Positions 8,376 through 17,412 are shown, counted from the first letter of the stretch. The stretch is DNA of 64,000 nucleotides from Phaeodactylibacter luteus (GCF_007993045.1 NZ_VOOR01000001.1:1-64000), one strand, 5' to 3'. Notes: generated by a model not told the origin, from the letters alone. Made by a program: numbers and translations.

Positions 8376-10356
8376 TCTTAAAAGTGGTCCGGCGGTTGAT
8401 CTGATGTTCTTCTTCCGTACAGCGGTTGCAGATGCAGTCGGCCTCCGGCTCGCTCTCCCCATAGCCGAAAGCCACGAGCCGTGTGGCATCGATGCCCTGC
8501 GTAATGAGGAAATCCACCGCAGATTGCGCTCTTTTTTGGGCCAGATTTTGGTTGTAGGGTGCGCTGCCCCGGCAGTCGGTATGCGAGCCCAGCTGAATGC
8601 GGATGTCAGGGTTCAGCTCTAGGTTGCGGGCCAGCTCCTTGAGGGTAGGCTTAGCATCTTCCCGGATATCCCACTTGTCAAAATCGTAATAAATATTCTC
8701 AAGGCGGATTTCCTGATCGAAAAAGATCCGCTCGAGGACAATTTCGATTTCAAACTCCTGCACCGGGTTGTTGGGGTCTTTGCCGATGCCTTGCGTTGAG
8801 AAATCTGCTGCATTTTTCAGGTAGCCTTGGCGGGAAGCCAGGAAGTTGTATTCCTGCCCCCAATCCAGCTCCATTTCAAAACGCCCATCTTCCCCAACTT
8901 CTACTGTTTTAGACTCCCTTCCAGCTTTAATGCTGACGGTAGCGCCTGACAGGGGCTTACGGCCAAGCACCACACTATTGGGGTCGTTGGGGACTTCATA
9001 TATCTTTTCTAGCACGTAGCCTTTGAGCAGCAGTTTGTAGGCAACCTCCTGAGGCTCAGGCTCCTCTTTTTTAGGCTCAGGCGGGAGCTTCCGTTTTACA
9101 AACCGGTAGATATCATCGTTGCCGGCACCATCCTCACGCCGGGTAGTAAGGTAGCCAGCAAACAGAACCTCATCGTCCGCTTTGGGCAGGGAGTAGTCTA
9201 TGACAAAGCCAAAATCATCCGCACCAGAATTGACAGGCGGCTTCAGGTTGTAAGGAGAAGACCAGCCCCCGCCCTGCAGTTTGTAAGTCTTGAAAATATC
9301 CAGCCCCCCCATTGACGTGTGCCCCCGGGAAGAGAAGTAGAGGGTATCCTGATCTATGAAAGGGAACATTTCGTCTTGGTCGGTATTGATGACCCGTGTC
9401 ATGAGTTTGGGCAAGCCCCATGAGCCGTCGGGCTGCCGCTCGGAAGTGTAGAGGTCATGCCCTCCCCAACCATCGGGGTGGTTGGCAGAAAAGTACAGCA
9501 CTTGGCCGTCGGCAGAGAGCGCTGGCCCTCCATAGTTGACATTCTCCTCTTGGAAAGGCAGCGGCTCTGCGGGCATCCATTCTCCTGAGCCCTTGACAGA
9601 TCGCATAATTTTGCAGCGGTCTTCCCCCCATTTGCCGCCGCCAAAGCAACGGGTGAAATACATTTCGGTCAAGTTGGCATTGAAAACTGCAGTGCCTTCG
9701 TTATCCGGGGTATTCACCGGATCGCCAAAAGGCTGCAGCTGCCCGGTTTGTGGATCGGCGATAAAGAGGTCGGAAAAGGCGTTGCCTGTCCAATTGTAAG
9801 TTTCTTCGCCTTTCTCCAAGAAACGGTCAGAGGTGATCACCAGGCGGCCGTTGGGGTACAATGCAGGGGCATACTCAGCTTTGCTCGTATTGAAGGGCAG
9901 CAATTCTATTTCGAACTCCGGTTTAAGCTCTTGCCACCCCAAGGCAATTTCACAGGCACTGATCTCGCGGCGGTATTCATAAGGGCTGCCGATCTCGATG
10001 CCCAGGTCTTTAAAAGCCCTGGCAGCCTCAGTATAGCGCTCTGCCTGCTTGAGAGCGTAGGCATACTCTTTGAGCGCTTCCCAGCCGTATTGGTTGTCGT
10101 ATGCAATTTTGAACCAACGGATAGACTGCTCCCCTTTATTGAGGTTTTTATAGGCCTCCCCCAAGCGGTAAGCAATGCGGCCCTTTTCTACTCTGCTTTT
10201 TGATTTTTCGTACTCTTTCTGTAGCATATCTACGGCTACGGCATACTGTTTCACCTCAATGGCGGTAGCCCCATCCCTCACTTTTTCAGTATAAGTGCAG
10301 CTGTTGGCGAAAAAGGCCATGAGGATGGCAGTGAGCAGGAAGTGATATTTAGACAT
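8365..10356 (-). CDS. PorE-like lipoprotein: TPR, PD40 propeller, CRD and OmpA domains
   Basis: The protein (663 residues) has the four-part layout described for PorE, the peptidoglycan-binding T9SS component: TPR-like helices (~25-150), a PD40/WD40-like beta propeller (~170-440, with repeated YFSANHPDG and LYFSSRGH blades), a carboxypeptidase-regulatory-like fold (~470-550) and a C-terminal OmpA domain (~570-663; DCRGS, QNLAQKRA and NRRTTF motifs bind peptidoglycan). I moved the start to the ATG at 10356, because it gives a lipoprotein signal with lipobox ANSC (Cys 20); the frame is open to 10455. It probably anchors a secretion or surface complex in the periplasm. Such proteins have many paralogues in Bacteroidota, and a second one lies at 14175, so equating it with PorE itself is an inference. 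Confidence 0.85.
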   Translation of the reverse strand: MSKYHFLLTAILMAFFANSCTYTEKVRDGATAIEVKQYAVAVDMLQKEYEKSKSRVEKGRIAYRLGEAYKNLNKGEQSIRWFKIAYDNQYGWEALKEYAYALKQAERYTEAARAFKDLGIEIGSPYEYRREISACEIALGWQELKPEFEIELLPFNTSKAEYAPALYPNGRLVITSDRFLEKGEETYNWTGNAFSDLFIADPQTGQLQPFGDPVNTPDNEGTAVFNANLTEMYFTRCFGGGKWGEDRCKIMRSVKGSGEWMPAEPLPFQEENVNYGGPALSADGQVLYFSANHPDGWGGHDLYTSERQPDGSWGLPKLMTRVINTDQDEMFPFIDQDTLYFSSRGHTSMGGLDIFKTYKLQGGGWSSPYNLKPPVNSGADDFGFVIDYSLPKADDEVLFAGYLTTRREDGAGNDDIYRFVKRKLPPEPKKEEPEPQEVAYKLLLKGYVLEKIYEVPNDPNSVVLGRKPLSGATVSIKAGRESKTVEVGEDGRFEMELDWGQEYNFLASRQGYLKNAADFSTQGIGKDPNNPVQEFEIEIVLERIFFDQEIRLENIYYDFDKWDIREDAKPTLKELARNLELNPDIRIQLGSHTDCRGSAPYNQNLAQKRAQSAVDFLITQGIDATRLVAFGYGESEPEADCICNRCTEEEHQINRRTTFKIIE

Positions 10357-10473
10357 AGCTAGAGGCTTTACGGCTTGGAGGAATAAGGCCTTCACAGGAA
10401 AGGCGTCTATATCCAAAAACGCCGAGCCTTCTGTTTTGTTGCCAGCAGGCCACATAGGGGCTTAAACAGCAAA

Positions 10474-10501
10474 CGGGCAGGCCCCGTGAGGAACCTGCCC
10501 G
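10474..10501 (-). terminator. Rho-independent terminator of secDF
   Basis: CGGGCAGG (10474-10481) and CCTGCCCG (10494-10501) pair perfectly. On the minus strand the stem is followed by TTTGCTGTTT. It lies 35 bp after the secDF stop codon. Confidence 0.6.
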
Positions 10502-10535
10502 AAAGCCATCCGGATTCAATCCGTTATTTCAGGGT

Positions 10536-13500
10536 TTACTGAGCAGAAGAAGCTGCTTTTGAAAACCCTTTCTTGTCGTCTTTGCCAGCAGCCTTAGCTT
10601 TCAGCTCGCCAGTAAAGTCGGACATAATCGGTGTTGCTACGAAAATCGATGAGTACGTACCTACCAAGATACCGATGAGCAGTGCGAACGCAAAGCCACG
10701 GATGCTTGCCCCTCCGAAGAAGAACAGGATAGCTACAACGAAGAGCGTAGTCAATGAGGTAATAATGGTACGGCTGACCGTGCTATTGATCGCCCTGTTG
10801 ATGACCTCCTCTTTAGAGCTCTTGGTATACTGATTGAGGAACTCCCGGATACGGTCGAACACGACCACTGTATCGTTGATGGAGTAACCGATCACAGTCA
10901 GGATAGCAGCGATGAACGCCTGATCAATCTCCAGCGAGAAGGGCAGAATGCCGTGGAAGATGGAGAAGATGCCGAGTACGACAAGCGTATCGTGGAACAA
11001 GGCGGCTACGGCACCAAGGCTATACTGCCACTTGCTGAAGCGGATGAAGATGTACAGGAAGATGAGCAGCAGGGCAAAGATAGCGGCATAGAATGCGCTT
11101 GACTTGATGTCGTCGGCAATTGTTGGGCCTACCTTGCTAGAGCTCTCCACGTGCGTCCCATTGCCATCAGGGGCTTTGAACTGCTCGAGGTCAAGGTTGC
11201 CGCCTGCCACTTGGTTAACGCCTTTGAAAAGCGCAGCCATCACGATGTCGTCGGCTTCCGGCTCAGTATTGTCTACCTGGTAATCCGTCACCACATTAAA
11301 GGTATTACGGGTATCTACAGATTTGACGATGGGCTCATTGCCTTCGAAAGCAGCTGTCAGGGCTGAACGGAGGTCAGCAGCGTCTACTTCTGCGCCTTCG
11401 ATGGTCACATTATAAGAGTAGCCCCCTTTGAAGTCTACGCCCAGCTCAAACCCACGGGTGAGCATAGCGCCCAATCCAGCAAGAATGATGGCACCAGAAA
11501 CGATGTAAGCGGTTTTGCGCTTGCCCAGCCAGTCGATGTCCAGGTTTGCGAAAGCATTCTTAGACATTCCGGTGCTGAACGTCAGGGTACGGTCTCCGCG
11601 CAGCCACTGATCGATGAGCAGGCGCCCAACCAATACAGCTGTAAAGAGCGAGGACAGCACACCGATGATCAGGACCACAGCAAAGCCTTTGATGGGGCCC
11701 AGGCCGAAGTAAGCCAGGACAAAAGCCGTGAGGATGGTCGTTACGTTGGCATCGATGATGGCAGAGTAAGAGTTCATGAAGCCATCGCTGACCGCCATGA
11801 GCAGCGACTTGCCGTCGCGCAGCTCTTCCCTTATCCGCTCATAAATGATCACGTTAGCATCTACAGCCATACCGATCGTAAGTACGATACCGGCAATGCC
11901 AGGCAGTGTCAGAACGGTGCCATAAGAGGCCAATGCGCCAAAGATGAAGAAGATATTGAGGATCAGTGCAATGATGGACACGATACCACCACCGCCATAG
12001 TACAGGATCATAAAGCCAAGTACCAGCAAGAAGCCGACTACAAGGGCGATTGTGCTGTTGCGGATGTTCTCCTCACCCAGAGATGGGCCAACGAGCGCTT
12101 CCTGGATGATTTCAGTCTCAGCAGGGAGTTTGCCAATTTGCAGGATGTTGGACAAGTCTTTGCCCTCCTGAATAGAGAAACTGCCTGTAATCTGTGAATC
12201 GCCAGTAAGGATAGGGTTGATCACACGGGGTGCAGAGACCACCTCATCGTCCAGTACGATAGCGATTTCGCGGTTGTTATCCTGAGCCGCTTCAGTGGTC
12301 AGCTGCCCCCAGATTTTAGCCCCGGTATTGTCCATTTTAAGGGACACAGCCACTTCGTTGGTCTGAGGGTCTGGGTTGGCGCTAGCGTCCACCACATGGT
12401 CGCCGGTCATAGCCGGTTTGCCATCCCGCCCAAGGCGCAGGCCGTAAAGCTCATAGTTGTCGGTCAGCTCATTGGTCTCAAAGTCCTTCATGGGGTCTTT
12501 GCTCCAACGGAACTCGAGGTCGCGCGGGAACAAACTTTGGATATCGGGACGGGCCAACAGGCTATCGATATACCGGCGCTGGTTCTTTTTGGCGAAGCCA
12601 AGCACTGCCAGCCCCTGAGCGCCAGTGGTGTTCAGGGTAAGTGCATCGAGCAGTGGGCCTGCCTGGGAAGCACTGTTGTAAACGGTATCGATGCTTGCGA
12701 TCTGGTCGAGCAATGGATTGCCGAGGGAATCGGTCACGAAAGTCGTATCGACCCGGAGGATTTCACGGGTTTCATCTGCACCCTGCATAGATTGCGCGAG
12801 GCGCTGGTTCGCTTCGAGGAAAGCCGACTGAACGCCGGGGTCAACGATGCGGAATACGTTGTAGAACTCAAGCTTGGCAGCAGCCTGCAGGAAAGTGCGG
12901 GCCCGCTCTGGGTTGTCGATACCAGGCAGCTCAACGATGATGAGGTCACGGCTTTCGTCGAGTGACACGTTGGGCTGGGTAACCCCCAGCTTATCGATAC
13001 GCTCCTTGAGGAGCTTGAACGTCAGGTCTACTGTTTCGTCAGCTTTCTCGCGGATGATGCGCACTACTTCACCGTCGCCGGTCTCATAGTTGATCTGATC
13101 GCGGAGCGCTTCGTTACGAGTAAAGATAGGCGCCAATTTTTTGTCGCCTTTGACTTCGTTCCACGCATCAGCGAAGAGAGAAACGAAATCTGCCTGTTCA
13201 GTTTTTTGCGCTTGAGATGCTCGGTTTAACGCTTCCTCAAAAGTTGGATCCTTACTGTCGTTGGCAAGTGCTCGTATAAATTGCCGCAGGTCAACTTGCA
13301 GCACGACGCTCATCCCTCCTTTGAGGTCGAGGCCGAGGGCCAGTTGCTGTGACTTTAACTCTTGGTACGTGTAGGTCTTCAGCATAGGTATCTTGAATAC
13401 CTCTTCCGAAGACATGGAGTCCAAAAACTCCGCGCGCTTCATCTTGAAGGCGGTCTTCTGAAGCTCTTCCGACATGTTTTGGGTGGTGGCGCGTGCATAC

Positions 13501-13610
13501 TCGTCGGCAGCCTTTTCGACTTTCTGCGTAGGCAGAATGAAGAAGTACTGTACGAGTGTCACTATCGTCATCACCACAAGGAAGAACTTCACTACTCCTT
13601 TTCCTTGCAT
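10536..13610 (-). CDS. secDF: Protein translocase subunit SecDF (fused SecD-SecF)
   Basis: This is an inner-membrane, proton-driven partner of SecYEG that helps pull proteins out of the translocon. The 1,024 residues hold a SecD half with an N-terminal membrane segment, the LGLDLKGGMSVVLQVD D1 motif, a large periplasmic region, and a six-helix bundle beginning near 505 with a GMAVDANVIIYERIREE motif. The SecF half starts near residue 690 and has GVDFKGGYSYNV and GYSINDTVVVFDRIRE. Fusion of the two is usual in Bacteroidota. The periplasmic part is long, which is also common in this phylum. The gene is monocistronic, with a TATATTTG element upstream and a hairpin terminator downstream. Confidence 0.97.
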   Translation of the reverse strand: MQGKGVVKFFLVVMTIVTLVQYFFILPTQKVEKAADEYARATTQNMSEELQKTAFKMKRAEFLDSMSSEEVFKIPMLKTYTYQELKSQQLALGLDLKGGMSVVLQVDLRQFIRALANDSKDPTFEEALNRASQAQKTEQADFVSLFADAWNEVKGDKKLAPIFTRNEALRDQINYETGDGEVVRIIREKADETVDLTFKLLKERIDKLGVTQPNVSLDESRDLIIVELPGIDNPERARTFLQAAAKLEFYNVFRIVDPGVQSAFLEANQRLAQSMQGADETREILRVDTTFVTDSLGNPLLDQIASIDTVYNSASQAGPLLDALTLNTTGAQGLAVLGFAKKNQRRYIDSLLARPDIQSLFPRDLEFRWSKDPMKDFETNELTDNYELYGLRLGRDGKPAMTGDHVVDASANPDPQTNEVAVSLKMDNTGAKIWGQLTTEAAQDNNREIAIVLDDEVVSAPRVINPILTGDSQITGSFSIQEGKDLSNILQIGKLPAETEIIQEALVGPSLGEENIRNSTIALVVGFLLVLGFMILYYGGGGIVSIIALILNIFFIFGALASYGTVLTLPGIAGIVLTIGMAVDANVIIYERIREELRDGKSLLMAVSDGFMNSYSAIIDANVTTILTAFVLAYFGLGPIKGFAVVLIIGVLSSLFTAVLVGRLLIDQWLRGDRTLTFSTGMSKNAFANLDIDWLGKRKTAYIVSGAIILAGLGAMLTRGFELGVDFKGGYSYNVTIEGAEVDAADLRSALTAAFEGNEPIVKSVDTRNTFNVVTDYQVDNTEPEADDIVMAALFKGVNQVAGGNLDLEQFKAPDGNGTHVESSSKVGPTIADDIKSSAFYAAIFALLLIFLYIFIRFSKWQYSLGAVAALFHDTLVVLGIFSIFHGILPFSLEIDQAFIAAILTVIGYSINDTVVVFDRIREFLNQYTKSSKEEVINRAINSTVSRTIITSLTTLFVVAILFFFGGASIRGFAFALLIGILVGTYSSIFVATPIMSDFTGELKAKAAGKDDKKGFSKAASSAQ

Positions 13611-13723
13611 AACTCGAAGTAACTTTTAGAAATTGTTAAAAAATGAGCATCTGTCTTTCTTTTCAAAAATGCTAACCACCTATTTATCAGGCATTTCAGC
13701 GTTTTCTCTAAAGAAAAACTGCG

Positions 13724-13731
13724 CAAATATA
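13724..13731 (-). promoter_or_regulatory. -7 element of secDF
   Basis: The minus strand reads TATATTTG, an exact TAnnTTTG match, 114 bp upstream of the secDF ATG. No TTG is seen 17-23 nt further upstream, so the -33 part is weak or absent. Confidence 0.5.
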
Positions 13732-13800
13732 AGCGTTTTAAGGCGCTAATGAAATCCTGCCTGTGAAAAGTTCAGGGCTAACAGGCTGGGAGAAGGCGGG

Positions 13801-14163
13801 GGCACAAACCAGATTGCCGTTTTTAGGGGCCTGCCCCTGCCAGCGGGCAGGTGCCGCTATGCTGCGGGGCTCGCTATCCGCTCGGCCCCTCGCCCTACAG
13901 GCGTCGGGTCTGGCCTTCGCCCCCCCCTGCGCAGCGCTAGGCCAATGCCAGGCTAGTGGTCTGTCAAGTGTTAATTTATGGATTGAGCGGGAGCGGATTT
14001 TGAGGCTAAATCAAGGCGGATGTCCCCGCGCATAGCAGCGCTATGTAAGGGGTTGTCCAACGAAGAGTAGCCTCAAAAGTCGCCGCAGGCAACCCCTAGT
14101 TTTAGCCTTGACAGACCACTAGAGCCCCAAAGCTTAAACGCCTGCGACATTCTGGTTGGCGCC
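13801..14163 (+). repeat. Family A dispersed repeat, interrupted by element C
   Basis: The left end GGCACAAACCAGATTGCCG and the right end CGACATTCTGGTTGGCGCC are imperfect inverted repeats of each other, as in other family A copies. The middle has the family block GGTGCCGCTATGCTGCGG and GCAGCGCTAGGCCAATGCC. The copy is split at its second CTAG by the element at 13953-14122. Without the insert it would be about 195 bp. Open frames inside it are not genes. Confidence 0.85.
13953..14122. mobile_element. Family C MITE-like element nested in a family A repeat
   Basis: The element is 170 bp including CTAG at both ends. Its terminal inverted repeats are perfect over 16 bp (CTAGTGGTCTGTCAAG). It interrupts a family A repeat exactly at the site that reads CCTAGGGCC in the intact copy at 45383-45598, so CTAG is present once in the empty site and twice in the filled one. 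It has no coding potential. Inside are the blocks GGCTAAATCAAGGCG and AACGAAGAGTAG, which family B shares, and a perfect stem TTTTGAGGCTA/TAGCCTCAAAA, plus a small central hairpin CATAGC/GCTATG. No transposase lies nearby. Confidence 0.85.
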
Positions 14164-14174
14164 CAGCACGCCTT

Positions 14175-16118
14175 TTACTCCCTGACCTCCAAAATCTCGA
14201 CCCGCCTTTCCCGGGCGGCATCCGGGTGGTAAATGCTGTTCCTCCGGTCGTCCAAGGCATCGCTTACTTCATTGGAGGCCTCAGATTCCCCATAAGGCAG
14301 TTCCGTAAGCGTCAATTGCCCGTTTTCCAAAAATGGCAGCAGAGCCCCCTGCCGGTAAGCTTCGAAATGATTGCGCACACTGCTGATCCGGCGCTGGCTC
14401 AGGGCCAGGTTGTAATCGTTCTGCGCGCGCGGGCTCGTGTACCCTTTCATGAATATCTCAAGGGTGTCGCCTGTTTCCAATCTAGAAAGCAATATCCCAC
14501 AAAACAGCTCCAAGCGCTCCTGCCCTTTAGCCACCTGCCCCGAAAAAAAACGGGCTACGGCATCCTCTGCCTGTAGGGCCAGGGTGTCAGGAAGCCCTTC
14601 AGCAAAAGCTTCGGCGTAAGCCCATTCCTGTTCCAAGTAATCCGCAACCGTACGCCCGTAGGTAAGGCGGGTAGCCGTCCTCCGGGTACGGGGCTCCGGC
14701 TCGTCGTTGTCGAAATAAAGCCTGAGCGGCAAAAAATCGGACAACCGGGTAGGCTCAGGCGGGGCTTCAGCCACAGGCGGAGGGGCAAGCAACGGATCAG
14801 GCTCTGCCGGCAGTTGCAATGTGTCCTGCAGCTTGGCGGCCAGGTAGATGTCATTGCAACAAGCATCGTGCGCACGGTCCAAGTGATAGCTGCCAGGCCG
14901 GTTGCTGGCAAAATAAGCCCTTAGCCCATCAGCTGTTTTCGTAAAGTAAAAATCGTTGTAGGAAGTATTCAGCGGCTGCCCAAGGTGCTCCGGCTCTGCC
15001 CCATCAGGCCATTGGAGCCGGTAAACATCAAGCCCGCCCAAGCCGGGCCAGCCATCAGAGCTGAAATACAGGGCTTGCTCTTTATCCGAAAACCAAGGGG
15101 TCATCTCTCGGAAAGGGGTATTGATGCCAGAAACAGCCCTTGGCTCGCCCGGCATGCCCAGGCTGTCCAAGTCTGAGACGAAAATATCCGCCCCTCCTTC
15201 CCGCGGCTGCCGTACAAAAAAAAGCAGCTCCCGCTGCTTGAGCGAATCATAGCCTACCGCCGGCTGGGTATTGGAAAAGCCAGGCTGATTGACCGGCCCA
15301 GGAAGCAGCTTGCTTTTGCGGGGCCACCGCTTGGCCGCCCCCCGCCTGGCCATATACAGACGGCACTCCACCTGAGCCCCGGCAGTATAGCGGCACACCG
15401 TAAAATAAGCCCGCTGCCCATCAGGGCTCAGGGCGAAATTGGCCGTGTGCGCAGTATCTGCATTAAAGCCATGCCTGAGCGGCCTGCCCCTGCTTTTCCC
15501 GCTCTGGTACAAGACCTTAGCTACTTTCCTCGGCGGGCGGTGCTTATCGCCTTCTAGTTCATAGCGCATGGAGCTATAGTACAGCGTGTCCCCCCTCACA
15601 ACGGGCGCAAACTCGGAGTATGGGGTATTTACCGACCGCCCCAAGTGTTCCACCTTCCACTCTTCCCGGCTGCCACTGCGCCGAGCCGAAGCCCACCTAG
15701 CCTGCTCCAGCCGGTGCAGGGCTTCCGCTGCACCTTCGGCAGAAGCCCCCTGCTGCTGTAGATAAGCTTCAAAATAGGGGATGGCATCCGCGTACTTCCC
15801 GGTCTGCTGCAAGCACAGCCCCATGCCCAATATAGCGCTAGGGAAGGCAGCAGCGTCACGCCGCCCCAAAAGCCTTTGATAGGCAGTTTTTGCCGCTTCA
15901 AACGCGTAGAAAGCAAGCGCCCGGTCTGCATATTTCAGAAGCACCTCCGGGGCATCCGGCTTCAGTTTCAGCGCCTCTGCATAGTACAGCATCGCAGCCT
16001 GCTCGTCCTTTTGGGCCACAGCCTCGTCCCCTGCTGAAACAAAAGCCCGGAAAGTCTGCGCATGTACGGCCAGGTGGGGCATTAAAAGAAGCAGGCAGAG
16101 CCGGAAGATGGTATTCAT
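14175..16118 (-). CDS. OmpA family protein with TPR and PD40 repeats
   Basis: The protein (647 residues) has a Sec signal peptide (LLLLMPHLAVHAQ), helical TPR-like repeats (~25-150), a PD40-type beta propeller (~165-420; blades such as LYYSSMRY, AYFTVCRY and LYFSSDGW) and a diverged C-terminal OmpA-like domain (~520-645; GYTSPRAQNDYNLALSQRR then RRVEILEV). It lies 16 bp after the porP/sprF-like gene and is surely cotranscribed with it. In Bacteroidota, PorP/SprF plus OmpA/PD40 pairs accompany large T9SS adhesins, so it likely serves attachment or export of a surface protein, perhaps the SprB-like one. Unlike the protein at 8365 it has no lipobox and no clear CRD domain. Confidence 0.85.
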   Translation of the reverse strand: MNTIFRLCLLLLMPHLAVHAQTFRAFVSAGDEAVAQKDEQAAMLYYAEALKLKPDAPEVLLKYADRALAFYAFEAAKTAYQRLLGRRDAAAFPSAILGMGLCLQQTGKYADAIPYFEAYLQQQGASAEGAAEALHRLEQARWASARRSGSREEWKVEHLGRSVNTPYSEFAPVVRGDTLYYSSMRYELEGDKHRPPRKVAKVLYQSGKSRGRPLRHGFNADTAHTANFALSPDGQRAYFTVCRYTAGAQVECRLYMARRGAAKRWPRKSKLLPGPVNQPGFSNTQPAVGYDSLKQRELLFFVRQPREGGADIFVSDLDSLGMPGEPRAVSGINTPFREMTPWFSDKEQALYFSSDGWPGLGGLDVYRLQWPDGAEPEHLGQPLNTSYNDFYFTKTADGLRAYFASNRPGSYHLDRAHDACCNDIYLAAKLQDTLQLPAEPDPLLAPPPVAEAPPEPTRLSDFLPLRLYFDNDEPEPRTRRTATRLTYGRTVADYLEQEWAYAEAFAEGLPDTLALQAEDAVARFFSGQVAKGQERLELFCGILLSRLETGDTLEIFMKGYTSPRAQNDYNLALSQRRISSVRNHFEAYRQGALLPFLENGQLTLTELPYGESEASNEVSDALDDRRNSIYHPDAARERRVEILEVRE

Positions 16119-16134
16119 TGGGCATCAGGTTGAA

Positions 16135-17148
16135 TTAAAAAATGGGGCAGGCTTTAAAGACCGGCGGAGGCTCAACTGCGGTGAGGCTGTACTGCAGCCA
16201 CAGCTCCGCCCCCCCGCGCCCATTGGTGGCCTGCTGGAACGGTGAAACATTGATGTCATAGCTCAGCCCCAACTCCCATTCCCGGTACTGCCCGCCTATA
16301 GATAACACCAGGGCATCAGACAAACGGTAGCCGCCCTCAAAGCTCAGGGCGATAGCCGGCAGCCCATAGGCATCCAAGTGCAGGCGCGCGCCCCCTAGCA
16401 GCAGCGCTTCCCGGTATACTCCCTGCTGCTGCCAGAGCAAGGATGCCAGCACACTTGCCTGATCTGTAGCAGGCAGCACAGCGCCTACAGAGAGGGCATA
16501 ACGGATAGGGAGAGGCGGGCCTTCACCACCTAGAAATGACAAAACCGGCTGATTGAGATGAAAAGCGCCCAATGCCAGGTGCAGCCGGAACCGGCTCTGC
16601 ACAGGCCGGTAAGCCCAAGCCAGGCCTGCCCCCCAACTTGCGTAGCCGGCCACTGTGCGCTCCAACTGCTCTGCTGTAGGGGAAGAGGGGTCGAATAGGT
16701 TGTCGGCAAACTGATCGCCAAACTGAAACGCGGCAGGGCTGAACCCGCGCTGCCCGGCACTGCCCTCTAAGCCCGTAGACAAGTACTGCCCTTCTGACAG
16801 CTGCAAGTGGAAAGCTGCACTGCCAGCAACCTGCAGCCAGCTCAGGTTGCCATCGCCTGCCTGATCATAAGCCATCCGCCCACCCGCAGCAAGATAGTGC
16901 CCTCGGCTGCCGGGGAGCGCTATCTTTTGGCTATAGCCCGCCACCAGGGTTTCATAAGCAACCGGTACTGCCTGCCATTGAGAACGATAGCCCAGCGCCA
17001 GCTGACGGGTAGGCTCATAGGCCCCGGCCAGGGCAGGGCTGAGCCGGAAGGCAGCAGGGCGGGGCTGGGAAAAATGCATATCCTGAGCAGCCAGCCAGCC
17101 TGGCACCCCTCCTATCAAGCAAATCAGCCATATACTAAAGGTTCTCAT
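16135..17148 (-). CDS. Type IX secretion system membrane protein, PorP/SprF family
   Basis: The protein (337 residues) has a signal peptide (IWLICLIGGVPGWLAAQ) and then the typical PorP/SprF beginning: HFSQPRPAAFRLSPALAG followed by LALGYRSQWQAVP. The rest is a run of amphipathic beta strands rich in Gly, Tyr and Gln, as expected for an outer-membrane barrel of about 14 strands. SprF-type proteins are needed for secretion or surface attachment of partner adhesins such as SprB. It is the first gene of a two-gene unit with the OmpA/PD40 gene. A family B element lies 46 bp upstream of its start, so its promoter may be within or beyond that element; I see no TAnnTTTG between element and gene. Confidence 0.9.
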   Translation of the reverse strand: MRTFSIWLICLIGGVPGWLAAQDMHFSQPRPAAFRLSPALAGAYEPTRQLALGYRSQWQAVPVAYETLVAGYSQKIALPGSRGHYLAAGGRMAYDQAGDGNLSWLQVAGSAAFHLQLSEGQYLSTGLEGSAGQRGFSPAAFQFGDQFADNLFDPSSPTAEQLERTVAGYASWGAGLAWAYRPVQSRFRLHLALGAFHLNQPVLSFLGGEGPPLPIRYALSVGAVLPATDQASVLASLLWQQQGVYREALLLGGARLHLDAYGLPAIALSFEGGYRLSDALVLSIGGQYREWELGLSYDINVSPFQQATNGRGGAELWLQYSLTAVEPPPVFKACPIF

Positions 17149-17193
17149 GCCTTCTCCTTAACTTTACTGTGTTGGCAGGTCCGCCATCTGCCC

Positions 17194-17362
17194 CTAGTGC
17201 CTTAAGTCATAAATCTCTGATACTTAAGTTGAAGTTATTTTCCGGCTAATCAAGGCGAAGGTTCGCGACTTTAGCCCGAGCTAAAGGAGCGGTTCTTTAA
17301 CGAAGAGTAGACGGAAAAGAACGAAACTTGGGGTGGCAAGGATTTATGGCTTGAGGCACTAG
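17194..17362. mobile_element. Family B MITE-like element (complete)
   Basis: This 169-bp copy is bounded by CTAG (17194-17197 and 17359-17362). The ends are inverted repeats, GTGCCTTAAGTCATAAATC against GATTTATGGCTTGAGGCAC, with two mismatches. Inside are GGCTAATCAAGGCG, a perfect central hairpin CTTTAGC/GCTAAAG, AACGAAGAGTAG and a near-perfect stem TTTTCCGGCTA/TAGACGGAAAA. It sits in the divergent gap between the porP-like gene and coaE, outside any family A repeat. It has no coding potential. Confidence 0.85.
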
Positions 17363-17412
17363 AACGGTATTCAGCGCGCCAGCCTTGCCATTGCCCTAAA
17401 TATGACCTAATC

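Noticed and set aside
13763-14035. Open frame of ~90 codons at the family A repeat near 13.8 kb
   Set aside because: The frame exists because family A is GC-rich. Similar spurious peptides appear in several frames of other A copies (20 kb, 45 kb, 50 kb), with no start signal or consistent frame.
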